From contig CAXIPT010000001.1 in the NCBI GenBank assembly GCA_964030475.1, positions 13,250,800-13,314,799 on the forward strand: DNA of 64,000 bases. Reading direction: 5' to 3'. How positions within the stretch are numbered: position 1 is the stretch's first letter; each line of letters opens with the position of its first letter. The notes beneath the pieces are model-generated. The model was not told the DNA's origin. It saw nothing but the letters and a program-made list of their open reading frames with translations, and did no database searches. The position numbers were made by a program, and so were the translations under genes. This DNA comes from Tethya wilhelma. Its lineage: Eukaryota; Porifera; Demospongiae; Tethyida; Tethyidae. Positions 56,043 to 64,000 of the stretch are shown one piece after another.

Positions 56043-57673
56043 TCACTTCTTCTTACCACAAGTGGGTTTAGAGGAACTTGAATTTGGAGGTGCCTGCAAG
56101 AAGAGCCCAATGTAGTATATCATCAATTCATACACTGATGGCCTAGAAACACAAAACATGTAGACTTACAATAATTAATTCCTTCTCTATGTGTTCACCA
56201 GCACTGCAAATTATTGACAGAACTAGTGTAAGACTGAGATTATGTAGTGCAGGTTGAGTCTTACATGCTGTAATTCTCTGGACACTTCTCTATAAATGCC
56301 TGCAAGATTCTTCTCATTTCATCAGCTGTATACTTGGACAAGCGTCTTCCTAGTTCTACAGAGTACAGAGTTAGTTTGTGTACATACTGTAAAACAGGAA
56401 AATTTCGGGGGGTTAACTTTCATGGTTTTCGTGGATCATGATCCATCTGCAAAAGTTTTTATCCGTGAAATTTTCCATAACACACATAAGTATAGAGATT
56501 GGCAGCTTATCCACGAAAGTTAAAACGTAAAAATGTTTGACAAAAGACATCCGCAAAAGTTATACCCCGCGAAACTTTCAAGCTATACGGTAATGTGCAG
56601 TGACTCATCAGTGAGTATACTGTATGTGCTTGTGCTTGCATATAGGATAGCGTAAATTGCATATAATTTATATCATTCTTGGGGTTACAGGGACTTTTAA
56701 ACACTATTTCTTCTGGGAACCACCATGGCTTGTTAGAACAATCTTTGTAAAAGGCACGTATACCTATAAAACATTTAAAATCAAAGTCATACTACTACCT
56801 AGTTGTACCAATATAATTATATAAAAATTTGGTGAATTGTGATCCGTTAATTTACCCACCAAAATTAACATTAACTCTGAATGTAAATGCTAAGTCAAAT
56901 CTTACCTGTTGGATTTAATATTCTAGGTAGGATTTTGTAGAGACAATCACTAGTATAATCTTCTGGGCGTACTGATGGCAACTCTATTAGCAGGATCTTT
57001 TCCTTCTCACTGTCAGCTTCATTCTGTTCAGATGTGGGTTCCAAACGGCCTGAACATGTGACTTTAATCAAAATACTGCACTGTTGTCTAAGACTCGTCT
57101 TCATTTTCTAACCTTCATTACTAGCAGCCTCAATGAACTTTTGCTGAATGACTGGATTTTCTGCAAATTCTCTCATGTGGTCTGGACCTTTAACCATAGA
57201 ATGAGAATAACTAGGAATCCAAGTGGAATAATATTAAGTCACAACAACACCTACCTGCCCACAAAACCTGGCCTGTAGAAGGTTTTAGCATAAGAATAAC
57301 AAAACTTGGTGGTGTAGGGTTAGTAGCTTCATAAGATAACTATGATCGAATCGATGTGTGTGTGTGGACATACTATGAAAATGCACAATCTTAGGACAAA
57401 AACGCAGTAATTAATTAATTAATTATCAAGTTACCTTTGCAACAATTTGTCTCAGTTTGGACTGTTGATGCATACAAGTCTGGACAGTTATAAATTTGAT
57501 TATGAACATCTTACCTTGGGTCTAGACCTCGATTTCTGCTGTGCAGAGAGCTTGGTAACCTACATACAAAGTTTAAACCGTGCCATTTTGTGGTCAAACT
57601 ATATTTCCCTTATATCTGCAAATTATCATACCTTTGCAGAAGTACCTACAGGTCGTTTGTTCGCCAAATGCAT
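56043..57673 (-). CDS. Unrecognised small basic/acidic protein, nine exons including a 13-nt microexon
   Basis: I do not recognise this gene. A chain of nine exons is phase-consistent: 57632-57673, 57515-57559, 57255-57267, 57113-57187, 56906-57049, 56695-56763, 56265-56355, 56170-56203, 56043-56093. It gives 187 residues. The N-terminus is basic (MHLANKRPVGTSAKVTK, QQKSRSRPK). VLWAGPDHMREFAENPVIQQ and an acidic Glu-rich stretch follow, then LLIELPSVRPEDYTSD, a Trp-rich KPWWFPEEIVFK, LSKYTADEMRRILQAFIE and a Lys-rich end. No membrane span or signal peptide is seen, so a nuclear or cytosolic protein is likely. The donor after exon 6 (GTCCCT) is weak; a MITE occupies the following intron. The gene is divergent from IFT27 across 159 bp, which makes a cilium-linked role possible but unproven. 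Confidence 0.6.
56385..56592. mobile_element. MITE copy 3 (about 208 bp) in an intron of the unrecognised gene
   Basis: The left end starts TACTGTAAAACAGGAAAATT, and the reverse complement of the right end is TACCGTATAGCTTGAAAGTT. It has the same palindromic CATGG/GATCATGATCC interior style as the copy at 29255-29446. No ORF, TA at both borders. Confidence 0.7.
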
Positions 57674-57799
57674 GCTGAAAACGCACTAGAATCTGAGCAT
57701 CCGTCACGTCACTTCGAAGTTTCTTTACTGGATGACTGGGATCCATGGAACTCGACCACGTGTGCGTCACTCTATTAGGTGCCCACCACCAGACGGTCG

Positions 57800-57813
57800 G
57801 TTGCCATAGCAGC
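57800..57813. promoter_or_regulatory. RFX X-box in the IFT27 promoter
   Basis: GTTGCCATAGCAGC is close to the RFX consensus of two GTTNCC half-sites in inverted order. It lies 20 bp upstream of the IFT27 start codon and in the 159-bp interval shared with the divergent gene. RFX factors drive ciliary genes across animals. Confidence 0.6.
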
Positions 57814-57832
57814 AGTGCTTCAAAGGAACAAC

Positions 57833-58526
57833 ATGCCTCTGGTGCTCAGAGCAAAATGCGTCATTGTAGGTGCGTTGACTGTAGTTTGTCTATGAACTTG
57901 AAGGCATATAATTACAATGCAATTGCAGGTGACAGCACTGTGGGCAAGAGTGCTCTAACTCAGAATCTTTTCAGTGATGGGACACAGTTTGTCAAGAACT
58001 ACACAATGGTGGGTGGGTATGACTTGTAGGTTTGTCATGGCATGGTCTTACTGGTACAAATACATCTGTCTTCTTCTAACAGACCACTGGTGTGGATATT
58101 TGTGTGAAGGCTATTCAAGTTCCAGGAACTAATGCAACTGTGGTGAGACAATAGCCAATGGTCTAAATAGTTTTATGCGTTTATTTTTGTGTTTGTATGT
58201 TTGGCTACAAACAGGAACTGTATATTCATGATTCGGCTGGCAAAGAAGTGTTTTCTGATTATGTGCAACAATATGTGAGTAAATTTAGTATGTTAAGTCA
58301 GAGGAGGTATGATACGACGTACTGCCTTTGCTGAGCTGGCACTTGCACATGCACCTCTGTGCTGAGTCAGCAAAGATGGACACATCATACCTCCTCTAAT
58401 GTTAAGGGGTGGTAACATTTTAGTCACACTGTACCTACCTACCCCTGTGACTGGTGGTAAAGACACTTGTACAGTTATTGATTAACCCTTGGTGCGCATG
58501 CGCAGCAGGGGTTATGGTAGTCGTTT

Positions 58527-58562
<36 letters not shown>

Positions 58563-59810
58563 CCAACTATATCTCAAGAACGGCAGCTCCAGTCTTCAAA
58601 AGTGGCATACCAAGGTAAAATAATCGAGATTATCTAAAAAAATTACACAAAGAATTTAACAAAAGCCTGTAGTTCCTGAGATATGAAGCTTTTCAGCCTC
58701 TTTGAGCGCTAAGCTTCGAGGCCACACCCATAATTTTGGGGGACGAGCCTGAGCGAGCTTCATAGCATAGACAGTAGAAGCTTAGCTACTGATATGAAAT
58801 GGCCTGAGGTCCTTTTACAAAGCAACAAAAGCCTATAGAGTCTGAAATCTGAGGCTTTTCAGCCTATCTGAGCTAAGCTTCGAGGCCACACCCATTCATC
58901 CTGTTAAAATTTTGGGGCAAGCATGAGGGGCGAGCCTGAGCGAGTCCCATAGCATAGCTGCAGACCTGCTTATTGATACACACTCATCCAACTACATTAT
59001 ACAGACATAATTATACTGAATCTTATAAGTGTTTTATAGGTAATATAGGTAATAGGTAATATATTATAGCAGTTTATTGTGTAGTCTAATATTATATTGC
59101 CTATGTACGCACCAAGGGTTATGCACCTTGGTGCCTTCATATTTATGAGAACTTTTTCTGGTGATTGGCTATTGCCACCCCTTGTACATATACACAGTGT
59201 GTTGTCTAGCTGGGATGAGTTGGAGGGTTTAGGACTTTGACTATCATGCTCCATTTACCATTTCCCTTGAGCTACTGTGAATGCATACATGCACACACAT
59301 GTTGACCCATGTTGTTTATAGTGGGAGCAGCCTGGTGTTGTGGTGGTAGTGTATGATGTTACAAATGAACAATCATTTGGTAGCTGTGCTAAATGGTTAG
59401 AGAGAGTCAAGGCACAAAAGGTGGCACCAGACATACCATTGCCAGGTAAAGTTCACAAGATTTACTATTAACTATGATCAGCTCAAATCTCCTTCTAAGT
59501 ACTGTAACATTGTATTAACAATGTGTTTGATTTTTATTTTATAGGGGTATTAGTAGCTAACAAAGTTGATTTGAAGGAGAGGCGGGTCATCAGTGAGGAA
59601 GAGGGAAGACAGTTTGCTGCCAGCAAAGGATTGGAGTATTTTGAATGCTCCGCTGTAAGTTATGATGCCAAATATTTGAATAGTCTACGTAGGAAGGGTT
59701 TTGTTCATCTCTCACTGTAGAAAGAGCCTGATTTTGTGGATAAGCCATTCATTTTCCTTGCCGAACAATTTTATCAAATGTATGAAGATAAGCACAATAC
59801 ACTCTCATGA
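57833..59810 (+). CDS. IFT27: Intraflagellar transport protein 27 (Rab-like GTPase, IFT-B)
   Basis: Seven exons (57833-57869, 57929-58008, 58083-58142, 58215-58274, 59322-59445, 59545-59654, 59721-59810) encode 186 residues, exactly the vertebrate length. The P-loop is [12 protein letters not shown] (residues 13-24). Switch I contains the T of KNYTMTTGVD. G3 is DSAGKE, the IFT27 variant of DTAGQE. G4 is ANKVDLKER and G5 [24 protein letters not shown] is typical. There is no C-terminal prenylation cysteine, as in IFT27/RABL4. The protein pairs with IFT25 in the IFT-B complex and controls BBSome exit from cilia. Two transposon-like elements sit in the intron between exons 4 and 5. Confidence 0.95.
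58299..58402. repeat. Short inverted-repeat element in IFT27 intron 4
   Basis: AGAGGAGGTATGAT near the left and its reverse complement ATCATACCTCCTCT near the right, with TGCTGAG...CTCAGCA-like inner pairing, make a foldback of about 100 bp. Confidence 0.65.
58484..59120. mobile_element. Non-autonomous element with AACCCTTGGTGCG ends in IFT27 intron 4
   Basis: The left terminus AACCCTTGGTGCGCATG and the right terminus, reading GTACGCACCAAGGGTT, are inverted copies. The interior has a (GT)n tract at about 58526-58560 and two partial internal copies of GAGGCCACACCCAT-containing text (about 58718 and 58880). No transposase frame was found. Confidence 0.7.
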
Positions 59811-60015
59811 GATTTACTCTATAGATTATAGCTCACATCAAATTCTGATCACAATGTTATTACAACTGAATCTGTTGTGCCACTTGTACCTAACTTTTTA
59901 TATGCTGCATTCAGTTTCAATTGAAACTCTGTTGTGTCTTAAGAAAGATTGTGTTGTATCATTATTACAATGTTTAAAATTTAATTGAGGACTCGTGAGT
60001 GATGTGTGTGTGTGN

Positions 60016-60053
<38 letters not shown>

Positions 60054-60339
60054 ATGGTGGGTACCTATTGGGTTTATCTGTGAATTTTTTTTTCTGTGTG
60101 ACCAATGACCAAACTAAGTGACTGTCATTCATGCATATCAGATTATTTGCTGTGATACTATACTTGGTTGCTACCAACCCACCTGGGAGTATCTCATTGT
60201 GTGCACATGACTTAATGTACAACAGCTAAGAAAACTAGCTAATGGACTAAAACATACATTGACAATTGAGTATTGTATGTGATAACTGAACACAGCATTG
60301 TACTAATGTCAGTTGAGCATACTCTAATAAGTTACTATA
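59811..60339. other. Convergent 3' flanks of IFT27 and the receptor gene, with (GT)n
   Basis: A (GT)n tract at 60003-60051 contains one unresolved base at 60015. No gene. Confidence 0.5.
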
Positions 60340-62944
60340 CTACACACTACTCAATTCATATACCCTCTCACTGTTTTCCCCTGTACCTTGTGCCTCTGTA
60401 CCTGTGTCAGTGGTTGTGTTGTTGTTTCCAAACTTCTTTGCATTGTAAGCAGCATTTACTTTCATGTTGAAGCCCTGTGAGCCAGTGTCGTTTGGATTAG
60501 TAGCACTTGCTTGATTAGCAGCCCTAGATGTCTGATAGAGAATGGTTTGTTGTGGCCCAGTACTGTCATCTGGGTTTGCATTTGTAGCTTGTAGGTAGTT
60601 TCCTATTATATACTCAGCTTCTTCGGAGGCTGTATTTGTTTCATTTGTAACAAACTTTTTAGCATTATATGCTGCATTGGGTTTCGTCTGAATCTCCCCA
60701 ACAACTGGAGGACGTGCTTCAATTGGTGTTTCATTTTTTGATGATATGTAGGCATCATTGCTACATAGTGAGCTAAGCGAAGAAGTCTCAGATCTTGTTT
60801 GACCAACATTTGAGCCCCTGTTTACAAAAATTTCATCCTCATTTCTTACGTATTCATACGAACCAGTAAAGTCTGCTGTAGTGCAGTCATTTTGTAGTGA
60901 GTTAGCTTGTACAACATTAGGCCTACCTGGATCAATCTCATCATTGTCTCTTTGCCTTGGTACCACCTCACTGTAGTGCCTGGGTATTACCTCACTGTAG
61001 TGCCTGGGTGTAACCCCAAGAACAACTTCAACCTCTGTGTACTCCCTTGTCCAAATTGGAAGTGCTTCACTCCCATTTTCAGTAGGTTGATTTACCCCTG
61101 GTGTAGCACTCAAATCACCCTCCCCATTCAGTGCACTGGGTGCCTGAATACCAGTGATCTCTGTGTACTCGTAAGACCTGTTTCCAAGTCCTCCATTTCC
61201 GATGTCTTCATAAGAGTTAGTAAATTCTGTTGTTGTACTATAGTCATTTTCCTCCCGTGTGTTGGCTCCCACTACACTGAGGATAGGATCAGTGTCCTGT
61301 TGCTCCCTTTGCTCTAGGCCTAAATCAACCTCACTATAGTCCGTTGCATCCACACCATCACTGTTCTCTATGGTCTCTTCAAAACCCAGAAACTCTGCAG
61401 ATAAGTAAGATATACGATTGGTTTCTCGATGAGTCAATGTGATTGGTAGACTTGTACGTTTATATGCATATGCAAGTACATCACCCTGTACAGTTTCATA
61501 TGCATCCGAATTTCGTTCAAGGAGATCATTGTTGCTTGATGTCATGGCTGATCGCCTACAAACATAATATTTCCTTTGTTTCCTTTTCCATTTCACTACT
61601 ACAATCACTACTAGTGTTACTATAAGTCCAATGATGATAAATACGACCACAATGACAAATAGTGCCCAAAGACTCTGAACTGAGCCTGTCACTGCATTAT
61701 TTAGTGTTGTTGGATTGATGACTGGTGTAATACTTTGTGAATGTGTGAGCAACTCTTCAAATACCTGAGTAGCAGACTTCACAGTGTTAGACTGTACCTG
61801 TGAAGGTGATCCTCCAATAGTACTAGTGGATTTTAGTACTGTCATAGTGGTAGTGAATGTGGTCATAGGTTCTAGTTGTGTGATTGTTGAAGATGAACTC
61901 CTTGCCTTCTTTTCAGTGCCGCTAGTTGATGGCACTACTCCTGGTTTCATGAAGGTGGATGTGGTCATTATTTGTTGGGTTGAGCTAGATGTTTGTTCTC
62001 GTTGCATAATTGTACTAGTTCTTTCTTGTTTGCTGAGGGTGGATGTGGTCATCACTTGATGAGCTAGAGAGGTAGATGTTACTTCTTGCTGTGTAGTTGT
62101 AGTTGTTTCTGGTGGCATTGTGGGAACAGGACATGCCGATGATACTGTAACGAAAACATTGTTACAATTAAGTTTTGCATACTCATTTAAAATCATGATG
62201 ACAATTTTGCATGCATATAATTACCTATGGATACAGATATAAAGGGTGCAATATTTGTACTGTCAGCCAACACTCTGTTCGTTCCAATTGGATATTGACA
62301 TGTAGCACTTGGATCGACAACTTCATTCTCACCCACCATAGTGAACCACATTTCTTCATGAGTGTGCTGTTCGTCCAGTGATACACCTCTGTCATCAGGT
62401 CTTTCGTTATTACTCTCCACATAGACTCCAATAACGTCATCTGGCCTTACAGAGATCCTGCTGTTTCTTGCTATCATTGTGGAGTCAATTTCAATCACAC
62501 TATCTACAGGAGTTAGTCCAGCAAAGCGATTCTCTCCAACCAAACTGTAGCATCCAGTGATTTCAGAATTAGAGGCTGGTCTCCATACTTGAAAGGCAAC
62601 GGTATATCCCATCACCTCCATTCCCCCTCCTGGTTGGACATCAAAGCCCCAGCCTCTAACTTCACCACAGCAGGTGAATTGATAGGTAGGTATGATAGCT
62701 TGATGTCTGTGGTGCAATCTTGGTACATCTCTGCCATTGTCGGTCAGTGTGGTTACTGACTGTCCATCAGCAGCTTGCAAGCAACCATCTATAATCGTAA
62801 TATACGTAGTATACATAAATATCTGCTGGTTATATCCTGATTGTGTATTCCAATAATAATACCAATGGCAAACTTACCAATTATTTCTGCAAAAAGAACT
62901 AATGTACACCATGCTATAAGCTGAAATTGATGTTTTGCCTTCAT
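60340..62944 (-). CDS. Type I receptor: novel ectodomain, mucin-like stalk, tyrosine-motif cytoplasmic tail
   Basis: Three exons (62878-62944, 62225-62788, 60340-62144) join in phase to 811 residues. A signal peptide (MKAKHQFQLIAWCTLVLFAE) is followed by a compact Cys-containing ectodomain of about 190 residues (YQFTCCGEVRGWGFDVQPGG, VMGYTVAFQVWRP). I cannot place it in a family. Residues about 215-345 are a Thr/Ser-rich stalk suited to O-glycosylation. The span at about 369-394 (LWALFVIVVVFIIIGLIVTL) is followed by a basic stop-transfer KWKRKQRK. The tail of about 410 residues carries at least a dozen tyrosines in SH2-type contexts: YETV, YSEV three times, YEDI, YEYTEI, YTEV, YEYVRN (GRB2-like YxN) and YELSSV, plus two NAAYNAKKF repeats. 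It probably acts as a cell-surface receptor or adhesion molecule signalling through tyrosine kinases. Confidence 0.8.
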
Positions 62945-63828
62945 GACTTTCAAGTAATCAATATTGAAGCCAAGTTTTCAGATTCATGTGATTGATCTGT
63001 TGCAATATCAGCGTTTGAACAAAATATATTCTCACTCATTCACCTACTTTGGGATAAACTACATACGTATACCTGATTTACTGCACGCGATTATTATGAT
63101 GCGCAATATAGGATCACGTGACTTTGGTTTATGCGCGCTATATAATTATACGCGAAACGTTATCGAGAGAGACCTGGGCAGTATCACGGTGTGCCATGGT
63201 AGTAGTACTCGGCCTAAGGTACTCAATAAATTGGGTGCTCAAAATCTACATCATGGGCCAGCTAGCTATAGCCTGATACTCTCTGATTCAGTCCTAGGCC
63301 TAGGGAAACATACGCGCACGCGGTTTTATTTCCATGGTTACAGTCCAATGCGCATGCGTAGATAAAGACGCTAGTACCAAAGCGATGGTTCATTTTCCAA
63401 GACATTCTCCTACAGAGAAGTTGGTGAAAAGTTGTCAGTTGCTACTGTATCTTATTGACAGTGTCTAAAGACAATTTCAGGTGAATATTTCTACCGAGCC
63501 GATATTGATCTACTGCCGTGATCGAGCTTTGGAACGAACTTCTACAATCAAACTAAAACAAAGTTTGCTGTAACTGTAAGTGTATTGTTTCAGTATTATA
63601 ATAATTTATTATTATCTGAATTTTGTACAATGCATTTTATTAGATTCGGTTTTGTTATATTCAGGTAGACTCTGCTTGATATTAAAACGTGTCTCAAAAT
63701 TGAGCTACGCCCACAACACATTTTCGCTAACGTGTTTACATTTCACTACAAAGGTAGGTAGTTAAATACCGTGCATTAGTCATATATTTTATCATTCTAA
63801 TTTGAATTTACAGCTAATATTTATCAGT
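62945..63828. promoter_or_regulatory. Divergent promoter region and 5' leader intron of the right-edge gene
   Basis: The two flanking genes point away from each other. TGCGCATGCG at 63349-63358 is an NRF1-type site. TTTACAG at about 63807-63813 is a good splice acceptor just upstream of the ATG at 63829, suggesting a non-coding first exon. No ORF of coding character. Confidence 0.45.
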
Positions 63829-64000
63829 ATGGAGTCAAGCCAACAAAAATCAGTTAACTATGCTGAGAGGCTAAGAAGATGCCTTCAGTCTGTAAAGACT
63901 GAGCTCGATAAAATCTCTCCTGAAGATGTCCAATCCAATCTTGATCACCTGAAGAGCACACTGGAAAATGCTCTAAAGCTTGCTACAAGCTTGGTCCAGA
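63829..64000 (+). CDS. N-terminus of an unrecognised helical protein, runs off the right edge
   Basis: An open frame from ATG (MESSQQKSVNYAERL) to the window end, 57 residues. It is charged, Leu-rich and predicted to be alpha-helical with heptad-like spacing (RRCLQSVKTELDKI, HLKSTLENALKLATSL). A splice acceptor precedes the ATG by about 15 bp. There is too little to name a family. Confidence 0.6.
   Translation, partial: MESSQQKSVNYAERLRRCLQSVKTELDKISPEDVQSNLDHLKSTLENALKLATSLVQ

Overview
The window is animal nuclear DNA. Almost every gene is split by short GT-AG introns, and the recognisable genes are metazoan: an ARHGAP17/44-type RhoGAP, a BTB-kelch protein, RBFOX, a TMC channel-like protein, an ASB-type ankyrin/SOCS-box protein, KATNIP and IFT27. 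Gene packing is tight, with divergent promoters of about 150-200 bp. There are many CA/GT/GA microsatellites, small MITEs with CGTATAGC-type ends, tRNA-derived SINEs and Death-domain proteins. This mixture suggests an early-branching animal, most likely a demosponge; that is inference, not proof.

Layout. 1-5980 (-): ARHGAP17/44-like gene running off the left edge. 6475-8606 (+): kelch-like protein. 8903-11347 (+): intronless long-form RNase Z (ELAC2). 11459-15582 (+): RBFOX with a 122-N gap in an intron. 16180-16389 (+): 69-residue single-pass membrane protein. 16831-18735 (-): RNA polymerase II subunit RPB9 (POLR2I) in six exons. 18862-38763: tandem cluster on the - strand of three large genes, all with the same exon plan, encoding a Death domain, a class-3-lipase-like domain and a C-terminal P-loop GTPase. 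The middle copy has no Death-domain exon and abuts, head to head, a TMC gene that has lost its N-terminal half (30785-33223, +). 39155-39820 (-) TMEM186 and 40005-41225 (+) KDEL receptor share a 184-bp promoter. 41632-43193 (+): ankyrin/SOCS-box protein. 43705-53703 (-): KATNIP, interrupted by a full-length hAT transposon, by a minisatellite, and by an internal block (about 51.4-53.3 kb) that lies in the opposite orientation and carries several frameshifts. 53853-55517 (+): DNAJC11. 56043-57673 (-): unrecognised small gene divergent from IFT27 (57833-59810, +). 60340-62944 (-): receptor with a mucin-like stalk and a tyrosine-motif tail. 63829-64000 (+): start of a helical protein.

The most novel system is the Death-lipase-GTPase array. 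The domains are an innate-immune-style adaptor (Death), a hydrolase fold with a GxSxG nucleophile elbow, and a nucleotide switch, combined in one chain and tandemly amplified. I know no named family with this architecture. A signal-activated lipase or lipid sensor comparable in logic to plant EDS1/PAD4 or STAND effectors is one hypothesis. The second striking feature is the KATNIP block inversion, which is either a real gene-breaking rearrangement or an assembly error.

Exon coordinates were worked out by hand from splice-site consensus, reading-phase continuity and remembered family sequences. No alignment or search was run.
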